From Lachnospiraceae bacterium (GTDB lineage Bacteria > Bacillota > Clostridia > Lachnospirales > Lachnospiraceae), in assembly GCA_029012365.1 (NCBI GenBank), contig JAQXLY010000018.1, forward strand, positions 1-64,000: a DNA stretch of 64,000 bases, read 5' to 3'. The notes under the pieces are model-generated. The model was not told the origin of the DNA. It saw only the letters and a program-made list of their open reading frames with translations, and searched no databases. Made by a program: the position numbers and the translations under genes. Positions 1-7,640 of the stretch are shown here, in pieces (the stretch's first letter is position 1; each line of letters begins with the position of its first letter).

Positions 1-158
1 CGACGGAGTATTCTAAAGGGAACCCGCTCTCGCTCATGCAGCAACGTAGCAGTACTAAGCTCGAAACCACCTCGCTAAGTACTGACGTTGCCTTATGGTT
101 CTCTTTAGAATACTCCGTCGCCACAACTTATCCCGCATAAGAAAGGCTGAACTGTTAC
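1..158 (+). mobile_element. Palindromic MITE-like element, copy A, cut by window start
   Basis: Positions 1-24 and 97-120 are inverted repeats with one mismatch, and an inner imperfect stem (about 42-92) lies between them, so most of the unit folds as one long hairpin. It ends at 145-158 with GGCTGAACTGTTAC. The same sequence occurs in inverted orientation at 26372-26565, where both ends are present. The left end of this copy lies outside the window. It sits just past the stop codon of the leftward histidine kinase gene. It has no coding capacity. Confidence 0.8.
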
Positions 159-200
159 CTTTTTTAGGTTACATCCGGGAATAATTGCTTTCATGCCAAT

Positions 201-1838
201 TTACGACGTATGGTCCAGTTCAAACCAGAATTCTACCCCGGCACTGTGATTTTTTACGCCGAAGGACTGATTATGTGCCTCCATAATCGCCTTCACAATC
301 GAAAGACCGATACCGCTTCCCCCGTACTCTCTGGTTCTTGCCTTATCCACCTTATAAAACTTCACCCAGATATTGTCCAGTTCCTCCTCCGGAATCGGAC
401 TTCCTGTATTATATACCGCAACTCTGATATGCTCCCCGCGCGGAACCATCTGCACTTCGATAATATTAGCACCGTCCACATGATGAAACGCATTGCTGAT
501 ATAGTTTGTCAGAACCTCTTCTATCATATATTCGTCTGCCCATACATAAACCGGTGTCTTCTGCTCAAATCGAACCGTAACATCCTTTTGCTTTGCCAGA
601 ATCTCCGTTTTATCAAGCACTGCACGAATAACCGTCGTCAAATCAAAGCGGCTGAGCTCAATCTGCGTTGTACCGTACTCCAGATGATTCAGTGTCAGGA
701 GCTTTTTCACCATGGCATTCATCTTTCCCGCCTCGTCGATAATCACATCGCAATAAAACTCCCTTTCTTCCGCGCTTTCATTGATATTATCCTTTAACCC
801 TTCTGCATATCCCTGAATCAATGCAATCGGTGTCTTCAGCTCATGTGTTACGTTTGACAGGAAATCCTTCCGCATCTCATCCGCTTTTGTTTTTCTTTCT
901 ATATCAACCTGTAACTCATTATTTGCACTCTTAAGCTCCGAAATCGTTTTCTCCAGCTTTTCCGAAAGCACATTAATGCTGTTCCCCAGTTCTCCTATCT
1001 CATCCTTTCTTCCGACCGTATACTTTACATCAAAATTTAATTCGGACATCTCCTTTGCTATATCGGCAAGCTTTAAAATAGGCTTCGTAAACCTGCGGCT
1101 GACAAAAAACATAATTCCGGAAATAATTACCGCACTGGCAAGTCCCGCATACACAAGAAACTTATTCGCCACCTTAACACTTTCCTGCATACTCTCCACA
1201 TTAGAACGCATCAGGATGATTTCTCCGCTTTGCAGGAAGCCCACCAGCTCAATATATTTTGACTCCATACGGGAATCGTACAAAGAGAAAATACTGTACT
1301 GCTCCGTTTCAAGCTCAAGCTTCTTTTCCTTTACCCCTTCACCGTACCCCGGAAAGAAGTAATCACCGATTAGGTCCTTAATTACGGCTACGTCCTGACT
1401 GCTTTTCCCTCCTGTACCGAAAAAGTATTTTACGATTGCCTGAGGTCTGAAAGAATCCGACAAAATATCTTCTACAATTACTGTCGTGATATTAAACTTT
1501 TCACATAAAATGTCCAAATCGAGACGCAGCTGCTCCGATATTCCTTCCTGCTCACCGGAATTCTCTCCGCCTTCTTCTGTTTTTCCGTCCTCACTGCCTG
1601 AGTCATTTTCCTCCTGCTCCGCTGTCTCCGTATTTTCCGCAAAGCCCATACCGCCCTCTTCCATGACGAGACGGTTAATCTGTACGTAAACCTCTCCGAG
1701 AGTCTTTTGCTTACTTAACTCATAATACCGTACAAGCAGCGTGTCATTCAGCACCAGACAGAGGGCTACCGTACTGAAAATCGCGGCAAAGGTCAGCAGA
1801 ATCAGTTTCATTGTGACGGAATGCTTCCCGTGTTTCAT
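201..1838 (-). CDS. Sensor histidine kinase, HAMP/HisKA type
   Basis: A 545-residue membrane kinase that probably phosphorylates the response regulator encoded just upstream. It has a transmembrane helix at about 11-31, an extracytoplasmic domain, a second helix at about 227-247 and a HAMP linker at about 248-300. The HisKA motif NVTHELKTP has His332 as the expected phospho-acceptor. A C-terminal HATPase domain follows, with N box (NYISNAF), NTG and GGSGIGLS. The start lies 3 bp after the regulator's stop, so the two are translationally coupled. The extracytoplasmic domain holds a Glu/Ser/Gly-rich acidic stretch at about 64-100. The stimulus is not evident. Kinase assignment is firm; subfamily is not. 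Confidence 0.93.
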   Translation of the reverse strand: MKHGKHSVTMKLILLTFAAIFSTVALCLVLNDTLLVRYYELSKQKTLGEVYVQINRLVMEEGGMGFAENTETAEQEENDSGSEDGKTEEGGENSGEQEGISEQLRLDLDILCEKFNITTVIVEDILSDSFRPQAIVKYFFGTGGKSSQDVAVIKDLIGDYFFPGYGEGVKEKKLELETEQYSIFSLYDSRMESKYIELVGFLQSGEIILMRSNVESMQESVKVANKFLVYAGLASAVIISGIMFFVSRRFTKPILKLADIAKEMSELNFDVKYTVGRKDEIGELGNSINVLSEKLEKTISELKSANNELQVDIERKTKADEMRKDFLSNVTHELKTPIALIQGYAEGLKDNINESAEEREFYCDVIIDEAGKMNAMVKKLLTLNHLEYGTTQIELSRFDLTTVIRAVLDKTEILAKQKDVTVRFEQKTPVYVWADEYMIEEVLTNYISNAFHHVDGANIIEVQMVPRGEHIRVAVYNTGSPIPEEELDNIWVKFYKVDKARTREYGGSGIGLSIVKAIMEAHNQSFGVKNHSAGVEFWFELDHTS

Positions 1839-1841
1839 ACC

Positions 1842-2513
1842 TTACACCTCAAACTTGTAGCCCATACCCCAGATGGTCTTTATATAATCGCCCTTTTCTC
1901 CCATTTTACTCCGCAATTTCTTTACATGAGTATCAATCGTTCTTGCATCACCGAAATAATCATAATTCCAGACATTGTTTAATATCCGTTCTCTGGACAG
2001 TGCCACACCCTTATTATCTATGAAATATTTTAAAAGCTCAAACTCCTTCACGCTCAGTTCAATCGGCTGATTGTCAATAAGTACCTGATGTGCGGACTTA
2101 TCCAGAACGATTCCGCCGATTTCCGTTACCTCAGTAGCCACTGTCCCGGCTCTGCGCAAAATCGCCTCCACCCTTGCCACTAAAATTTTCGGGCTGAACG
2201 GCTTTGAAATATACTCATCCACTCCAAGCTCAAATCCCAGAAGCTCATCCCGTTCGTCACTTTTCGCGGTTAACATAATAATCGGAACCGACGAATACTG
2301 TCTGATTTCCCTGCATACCTGCCAGCCATCCATTTTAGGCATCATCACGTCCAGAATAATCAGTGCAATATCCTTTTGTTCAAAAAACAGGTCTACTGCC
2401 ACCTCCCCGTTTTCCGCTTCTATTACCTCGTAATTATTTTTTGCCAGAAAATCATGTACCAGCTTTCTCATACGGCTTTCATCATCCACTACCAATATCT
2501 TTGTATGTTCCAT
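1842..2513 (-). CDS. OmpR-family response regulator
   Basis: 223 residues. An N-terminal receiver domain carries the acidic pair (VVDDE), the phospho-acceptor Asp in LIILDVMMPKMDG and the conserved Lys in SKPFSP. A C-terminal winged-helix DNA-binding domain contains the typical ARTIDTHVKKLR recognition segment and ends in GMGYKFEV. It is followed 3 bp later by the cognate histidine kinase, so the pair forms one two-component operon transcribed leftwards. The ATG is preceded by an AGGAGG ribosome binding site. Target genes cannot be deduced. Confidence 0.94.
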   Translation of the reverse strand: MEHTKILVVDDESRMRKLVHDFLAKNNYEVIEAENGEVAVDLFFEQKDIALIILDVMMPKMDGWQVCREIRQYSSVPIIMLTAKSDERDELLGFELGVDEYISKPFSPKILVARVEAILRRAGTVATEVTEIGGIVLDKSAHQVLIDNQPIELSVKEFELLKYFIDNKGVALSRERILNNVWNYDYFGDARTIDTHVKKLRSKMGEKGDYIKTIWGMGYKFEV

Positions 2514-2607
2514 AAAGTCTACCTCCTGTCATGAAGCCTCTGCCTTTATCCTAGCACACGAATATGGAGAATCTGTGTCCGAATCGGCAGAAATCCGTGA
2601 ACGGCCT

Positions 2608-3189
2608 TTACTTAAGGGCTTCCTCACGTTCCGTCAGCTCCCGTTCCCATTCCGTAAGAGTTCTTTCCCACGAATGAAGCGTTTCTTCTTTTTCCGTCAA
2701 TTCTTCCTTCCAGCCTGCATATTCATCCAAAACCTTCTGCTCATAATCCGTAAAAGGGGATGCCGTACCAAACAACCGGATTACAAACATTGCCACAATT
2801 ACAATACAAAGTGCTGCCACTACTATTGTTAGCTTTTTACATCGCTCTTTATATAGCTCCATCAGCTTACGGTCCTTCGACATCTTAATTTCGCCCTGCG
2901 TCTTTATCATACCGACAGGCTCCGGCATCGGACGGAGACTGCTTTCCGCCACTGCACCGGATTCCAGAATACGGGAGCGTAATTCCTTCAGAAAAGAAAT
3001 TCCGAGTACCGTTCCGAGAGTTCCTTTCTCTACCAGACGATTATACAGCTTCACCATGGTCTTTACATTGGACAGATCTGCCTGTGAGCGTATATACGCA
3101 ACCACCTCGGCCTCTTTTTTCGCTTCCTCAAGTTCCTTTTCCGACCGGAATGTAAATCCCTGATAGGTATATGTCTTTCCTTTTTCCAT
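2608..3189 (-). CDS. Hypothetical membrane protein with C-terminal coiled coil
   Basis: 193 residues, no family recognised. The first ~70 residues are charged and predicted soluble. A single hydrophobic helix spans about residues 116-138 (TIVVAALCIVIVAMF). The last ~45 residues are Glu/Lys/Trp-rich heptad-like sequence (EREEALK end), consistent with a coiled coil. It may be a tail-type membrane protein that binds a partner through its coiled coil. It lies between the two-component system and another membrane protein gene, all on the same strand, with a terminator-like hairpin just upstream. Function unknown. Confidence 0.7.
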   Translation of the reverse strand: MEKGKTYTYQGFTFRSEKELEEAKKEAEVVAYIRSQADLSNVKTMVKLYNRLVEKGTLGTVLGISFLKELRSRILESGAVAESSLRPMPEPVGMIKTQGEIKMSKDRKLMELYKERCKKLTIVVAALCIVIVAMFVIRLFGTASPFTDYEQKVLDEYAGWKEELTEKEETLHSWERTLTEWERELTEREEALK

Positions 3190-3203
3190 ACACTTCCTTC
3201 TTT

Positions 3204-3264
3204 CATCAAAAAAAACGCCTTACACAATACTAATCTGATTTTAGTATAGCATAAAGCGCTTTTT
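3204..3264 (-). terminator. Terminator-like hairpin after the 386-aa membrane protein gene
   Basis: On the minus strand a long imperfect stem, with several G-U type pairs around a TACTAA/TTAGTA core, is followed by eight T residues. It lies 27 bp past the stop at 3291. The same stretch also contains a TTGCAA-N16-TATACT promoter-like pair pointing at the 193-aa gene, so it may be a terminator and promoter combined. Confidence 0.5.
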
Positions 3265-3290
3265 TTGCAAAGTTATTTTCTTTTGAATCT

Positions 3291-4451
3291 TTACTCTGCC
3301 GTATGCATATTCTTTGTCACTACTCCCTTTAAAATCGCAGCACCGACAAGCAAAACACCCATTCCGATTGTAATTGTTCCGAATTTTGAAATCCCGTCAA
3401 AAACAGGTGTAAGAATTCCGCGGAATATATCAGACATAACCTTGCCCATCTCCGCCAATTCGGGTTCTTTCGCAATCGTCTCATTTATGTATCTTAAAAT
3501 AAAGGATTCCGACAAGGTCAACAGTTTGCATAACAAACCGCCAAAAATCAATGCAACTGCCGGAACAACAAAGCCTGCTGTTTTAAACCAATAGCATACA
3601 AGCAAAAGAAGCACCGCTCCTATGATAATCGCATACACAATCAGTTTTACCTTATCGCCCTTCACACTGACTTCCTTTAACGAATCAAACAGCGAACGGA
3701 CATCCGGTTCCATGACCGCCTCATAAACGCTTTCGTTTACACTATGCTCCAAGCCCTCTGTCATTTCGTCAAGCTCTTTGTCGATATTGATTGCAAACTC
3801 TTCCTCCCAGCTTTCCTTGAGGGTACTCATTTTTTCATCCAAAAGCTCTGAAAACGCCCCGTCACCATGCTGTGAATCATAAAGAGCTTCCAGCTCATCA
3901 TAAGAATCCGCACCGTATTCCGAATAATCCGAAAGCAGCCTGTTTTCGATTTCTTCCCAGAAGGACTGCACAAACCCGGACGAAAAATAACTTGACTGTG
4001 TTCCTTCGGTCCACACGGAATACATATCCTGAAATCCGTTCTTCCGAATTTCATCTATACCGTTTTTAAAGCTGTCTATCATACCGCTTAAATCAATTTC
4101 CGGCTCGGTTCCGTTGTACATACAGGCAATCACTTCGGTTATGACTTCATCAACAGTATCTAAAGTAATGCTATCCTGCACCAGTCCTTTCCAAAAATCC
4201 TGATTCAGTTCCTCTACCCTGCCCTCATCAGCAAACAGCTCGTCGAGAATAAGCTCATACAGCTTTTCGGAAAGCTTTGCCTCTTTTATCGTTGATTCAA
4301 TACTTTCCAGAGAAGCCGCCTTTGTAATTGAAGTAACTGCTCCTCCTGCCGGTATTCCTAAAATCAGTCCGGGTACCAAAATAATGCTGAAAATAATTCC
4401 GAAAACAAACAATACTTTTTTTGCAACACTTTCATTCTTTTCGTTTTCCAT
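3291..4451 (-). CDS. Hypothetical membrane protein, large soluble middle domain
   Basis: 386 residues, no family recognised. A hydrophobic helix at about 10-35 is followed by a Glu/Asp-rich helical domain of about 230 residues. Three further hydrophobic segments follow between about 270 and 375 (VYAIIIGAVLLLLVCYWF, VVPAVALIFGGLL, and one near the C terminus). This predicts an extracytoplasmic middle domain held by membrane helices at both ends. The ribosome binding site (GAAAGG) is unusually far, about 14 nt, from the ATG. It is co-directional with the genes on both sides. No catalytic motif is visible. Confidence 0.65.
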   Translation of the reverse strand: MENEKNESVAKKVLFVFGIIFSIILVPGLILGIPAGGAVTSITKAASLESIESTIKEAKLSEKLYELILDELFADEGRVEELNQDFWKGLVQDSITLDTVDEVITEVIACMYNGTEPEIDLSGMIDSFKNGIDEIRKNGFQDMYSVWTEGTQSSYFSSGFVQSFWEEIENRLLSDYSEYGADSYDELEALYDSQHGDGAFSELLDEKMSTLKESWEEEFAINIDKELDEMTEGLEHSVNESVYEAVMEPDVRSLFDSLKEVSVKGDKVKLIVYAIIIGAVLLLLVCYWFKTAGFVVPAVALIFGGLLCKLLTLSESFILRYINETIAKEPELAEMGKVMSDIFRGILTPVFDGISKFGTITIGMGVLLVGAAILKGVVTKNMHTAE

Positions 4452-4501
4452 TGATTTGTCTCAAACCTTTCTCTTTTTATTTACTTTATTAATCGTTTTT
4501 C

Positions 4502-5692
4502 TTACAGTGCCAAATCCACATGCTGTACCGTACCCGCTGTACCGTCCTCTCTAAGATATACTCCGGTCTTTTGAATCACCGCATTGGTTGCATTTGTTCC
4601 GGCATTATTTAAGGAGAATTTTGTATCGGCATTGCCCAGATAAATAGCTCCGATGCCTGCTTCCTTTAAAGCAAGCATGCGGTTTTCCCCGTTTTCGTCC
4701 CTTACCCAGACCTTCAGCTTAGAAAATATCTCGTCCGCCTCATCAATCCACCTGTTTCCGTCCTCATCATAGGTCGCCAGCTCTGCAAAGCCGTCACCGC
4801 TTTTCGTTCCGAACAATTCGCTTCCGTCATTCACTACACCGTCACCGTTTTTATCCAACGCCAGATACCCGCTGCCGCTCCCAAGCTCGGATATTTCTTC
4901 TTCCTCACCGTCTGCATCCAAATCAAAAAAGAACTTCATATCTTTGACATCCGCAATATCGGTATCCAGATTTATCACAAGCGGATCCTTCAAAACAAAG
5001 CTCCCTTCCGTGTAAACCTCTGTTTCCTGTACAAATGAACGGGACATTTCTATACTTAATCCAAAGGAAATTTCTCTTCCGTCTGCTGTACAAACTCTTC
5101 CGTTTGTGCTAAACTCTGTTACCTCCTGCTCCGAAAAGAAGGAGGAAGTAACGGTTTGTATCTTCCATTCCTGTCCTCTGCCGCCTCCTACGGAAATCTC
5201 GTTTCTTACTGCACCACCGGCGATGGAGAGCCGTCCGAGGCTCTGCCCCATGTTAATCTGTAAGCTCACAGAATTTACCTTCTGCATTTCAAATGAGGAC
5301 ATACGCTCCTCACCATTTTTTGCATGCTTGTCCTTTCCGTCTTTTCTACGGTTTCTAAGGCTTTCCAAAATCTTACGAAGCATGGCAATCTCCAGATCCT
5401 CTTGTGTCTGAATCGGTGCATTGCCCTTTTGTTCTGTCTTTTTTACCCGCTCCGCCATGTTCAGAAGTTCCTTCTGCTGCTTCTGTTTTTTGTTCGCTTC
5501 CTCCTCTTTTGCCGCCTTTTCTTTCTCTGCCATTCCGTCCTGCATCTGTCTCAACAATCCTTTGGATTTGTCCGAGATGTCAATCTTAATGGCTTCCTCT
5601 GCTCTTGAAGCCTCTGACAGCGACACGGAGCTTTCTACCTTTTGATAGGAGCGCTCCGAATTCATAGCTACCGAACCGGCCTGAATAATCAT
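4502..5692 (-). CDS. Protein with EF-hand-like acidic loops, no signal peptide
   Basis: 396 residues from the ATG at 5692; a GTG nine bases further upstream is possible but sits too close to the AAAGGA site. The N-terminal ~130 residues are rich in Lys/Glu/Gln and helical (likely coiled coil). The C-terminal half has a beta-rich stretch and then three acidic calcium-loop-like motifs (DLDADGEEEE, LDKNGDGVVND, YDEDGNRWIDE). Proteins with the LDKNGDG...GSELFG signature are a recurrent calcium-binding family of unclear role. No secretion signal is visible, which is odd for a protein of this kind. The upstream region contains GTCAACA-cgga-TGTTGAC, a possible operator. Confidence 0.65.
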   Translation of the reverse strand: MIIQAGSVAMNSERSYQKVESSVSLSEASRAEEAIKIDISDKSKGLLRQMQDGMAEKEKAAKEEEANKKQKQQKELLNMAERVKKTEQKGNAPIQTQEDLEIAMLRKILESLRNRRKDGKDKHAKNGEERMSSFEMQKVNSVSLQINMGQSLGRLSIAGGAVRNEISVGGGRGQEWKIQTVTSSFFSEQEVTEFSTNGRVCTADGREISFGLSIEMSRSFVQETEVYTEGSFVLKDPLVINLDTDIADVKDMKFFFDLDADGEEEEISELGSGSGYLALDKNGDGVVNDGSELFGTKSGDGFAELATYDEDGNRWIDEADEIFSKLKVWVRDENGENRMLALKEAGIGAIYLGNADTKFSLNNAGTNATNAVIQKTGVYLREDGTAGTVQHVDLAL

Positions 5693-6027
5693 GAAATCCA
5701 CATCCTTTCTTTTTCACGACAATTATCCTCTTAGTCAACATCCGTGTTGACGAGAAATATATCCGGGAAATCTCTGCTTTTTGACTGCTGCCCGGCTTAT
5801 CTTGAATAAGCCGACGTTTCCCTATGAAATATATCGGCACGGTTCATACTTTTTTTTACCTGTGGAAACACTTTATTTATCTCACGCAGGCTGTTCTCAT
5901 TTGCGTGAAGACGTCGCTTCGCTTCTTCCCACACGCAGAAAATGCGGCAAAGGAACCGATTCCCCTGCCACATCAGTATTTGCTGTCACAAAAAAACGTC
6001 TGATACACTGCCGCCCCTGTCACTTTG

Positions 6028-6594
6028 TTATGCCAGACAAAATCTGTGCTTTTCCAGTCCGCCAAGCGTCCCTTCATAACACAACTGCATCTCCGGTAGT
6101 TCAATAAAATCAACCGGATGATACAACTCCGGAGGTTTGGTAAGCTCCAGCACGCCTACCTCATTTAATGTTTCCGCAACAAATTGGGAACAAAAGTACT
6201 TATTTCTGCGCTTATAGGCAATCCCAAAGAAACACAAAAAAGTCCCAAGCACACTATATTGAAATCTTTCCTGAATCGGTAACATCTTCTTACATTTTCG
6301 ACGAATCGCATAGTAAGACCTCGTCGGAACCGTTAACCGGTAAAGTGCACAAGGTGCATCTTTGCATTTTGCCATCATGCCGGTTTCAATACTTTCATGT
6401 ACAAACCCTGCCGGAAGCGGTAACCTGGTGTAGCGTCTTGCAAAACTGTAAAACTGCGTACAATCACCGGCAAGTCCAATCGATACATGGGTATACTGCT
6501 CCTTTGTAGCAATATGTATGACTCTCGAAAGAAGAGATTGTGTACGCAACAATAAAATATAGAGTTCTCTTGTCTCCTGCTGTTTTTTTCGCAT
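6028..6594 (-). CDS. Permuted NlpC/P60 papain-like enzyme (YiiX/DUF830-like)
   Basis: 188 residues, starting at the ATG preceded by GGAGG at a spacing of 5 nt; a longer reading to 6624 lacks such a site. The order of catalytic elements is His first (YTHVSIGL) and Cys later (YFCSQFVAETL). This is the arrangement of circularly permuted papain-fold enzymes of the YiiX/YebB group. These act as amidases, peptidases or acyl hydrolases on cell-wall or lipid substrates. No signal peptide is visible, so it may act in the cytoplasm. Family assignment rests on the two motifs only. Confidence 0.65.
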   Translation of the reverse strand: MRKKQQETRELYILLLRTQSLLSRVIHIATKEQYTHVSIGLAGDCTQFYSFARRYTRLPLPAGFVHESIETGMMAKCKDAPCALYRLTVPTRSYYAIRRKCKKMLPIQERFQYSVLGTFLCFFGIAYKRRNKYFCSQFVAETLNEVGVLELTKPPELYHPVDFIELPEMQLCYEGTLGGLEKHRFCLA

Positions 6595-6680
6595 TTTTAC
6601 CTCCCTATCAATCCCTACTCCCAATACTTTTCCTGACTATCAACAGGCAAAGCGTAAAAGAATACCTCAAGCTTAACCTC

Positions 6681-6721
6681 ATAATAAAAAACAGAGGGTG
6701 CTAAATCACTGTAACACCCTC
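6681..6721 (-). terminator. Rho-independent terminator after the subtilase gene
   Basis: On the minus strand GAGGGTG and CACCCTC form a 7-bp stem with a 14-nt loop, followed by TGTTTTTTATT. It lies about 50 bp past the subtilase stop and likely ends the cohesin-dockerin-subtilase transcript. Confidence 0.8.
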
Positions 6722-6768
6722 ATTATTATAATATAGTTTACAAAGAATTACAAGTATATTTTTCCCCA

Positions 6769-7578
6769 CTACCGCAATGGCAGATACCCTCCGTTTGATA
6801 ATGCTTTTTCTATAAGCTTATCATACAGCTCATTTGGCGTAAGCTTCGGTTCTTCCGCGAGCAGATTTGCTGCATAAGCCGATACAAAGCCCGTGGCAAA
6901 GGAGGTTCCCTTTATGCCGTAGGGAACACCATTCCGTGAGGCAAGCATAATCCTTTCCCCCGGAGCAAAAATTTCGGCACCGCTTTGAGAAAAATCCGAT
7001 TCGTTTCCTTTGTCATCACAGGAGCCGACGGCCAGCACCGTTTCATATGCAGCAGGATAATAAGGGCTGCCGTCTACACCGCCGTTGCCAACAGCAGAAA
7101 TCACCGGGATTCCTTTTTCGGCCGCATACTCAACCGCTTCACAAAGTGCAGAATCATCATTCTGGATTCCCAGACTGACATTGATGATATCCGCCTCGTA
7201 GATGTCAATGCTATCCCGGATTGCCTTTGCCAGCACATCAGGGGTAACAACCTTTGTATTTCCGTCCACCTTATCCACAACCACCAGAGGAATCAAATAG
7301 GCATTGTCAGACATAGCTTTCACCTCGGCCGACTCGCAGCCAACGATAATACTGGACACCGCCGTGCCGTGATTAATGCGGTCCTCGGTGTCGTCCGAGC
7401 CGGTGACATAGTTATAGCCTGGCAGGATGCGTTCTTTCTCAATGGCTTTTGTGGAAATTCCGGTGTCAATCAGAGCTATTTTCACACCGTCCGCCTCCAC
7501 AGCCGCAGACTGCGGCATATAGGCACAGCCAGTGAGCAATACTAGTATTATACACAAAATTGGCAATTTATTTTTCAT
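6769..7578 (-). CDS. Subtilisin-like (S8) serine protease, predicted lipoprotein
   Basis: 269 residues. A short signal peptide ends in the lipobox LLTGC, so the mature enzyme should be lipid-anchored outside the membrane. The S8 triad is visible: Asp in IALIDTGIS, His in NHGTAVSSI and Ser in GTSFATGFVSA. An oxyanion Asn region (ISAVGNGG) is also present. The enzyme is short and has no obvious long propeptide. It lies 62 bp after the giant dockerin gene on the same strand with only a weak hairpin between, so it may be co-transcribed. It could mature or shed the neighbouring surface proteins (inference). Confidence 0.9.
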   Translation of the reverse strand: MKNKLPILCIILVLLTGCAYMPQSAAVEADGVKIALIDTGISTKAIEKERILPGYNYVTGSDDTEDRINHGTAVSSIIVGCESAEVKAMSDNAYLIPLVVVDKVDGNTKVVTPDVLAKAIRDSIDIYEADIINVSLGIQNDDSALCEAVEYAAEKGIPVISAVGNGGVDGSPYYPAAYETVLAVGSCDDKGNESDFSQSGAEIFAPGERIMLASRNGVPYGIKGTSFATGFVSAYAANLLAEEPKLTPNELYDKLIEKALSNGGYLPLR

Positions 7579-7595
7579 ATGATTTCTCCGATAAA

Positions 7596-7620
7596 GAGAG
7601 CTTCCCTTTGGGAAGCCCTC
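7596..7620 (-). terminator. Weak terminator-like hairpin between dockerin and subtilase genes
   Basis: GAGGGCTTCCC pairs with GGGAAGCTCTC across a 3-nt loop, with one G-U pair. Only TTTATC follows, so it is a poor terminator. It may attenuate or stabilise rather than end the transcript. Confidence 0.45.
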
Positions 7621-7640
7621 CTCTTGCTTTGTAGGAAAGA

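Noticed and set aside
5586-5840. 84-codon minus-strand frame upstream of the calcium-loop protein gene
   Set aside because: It overlaps the start of that gene in another frame and has no ribosome binding site.
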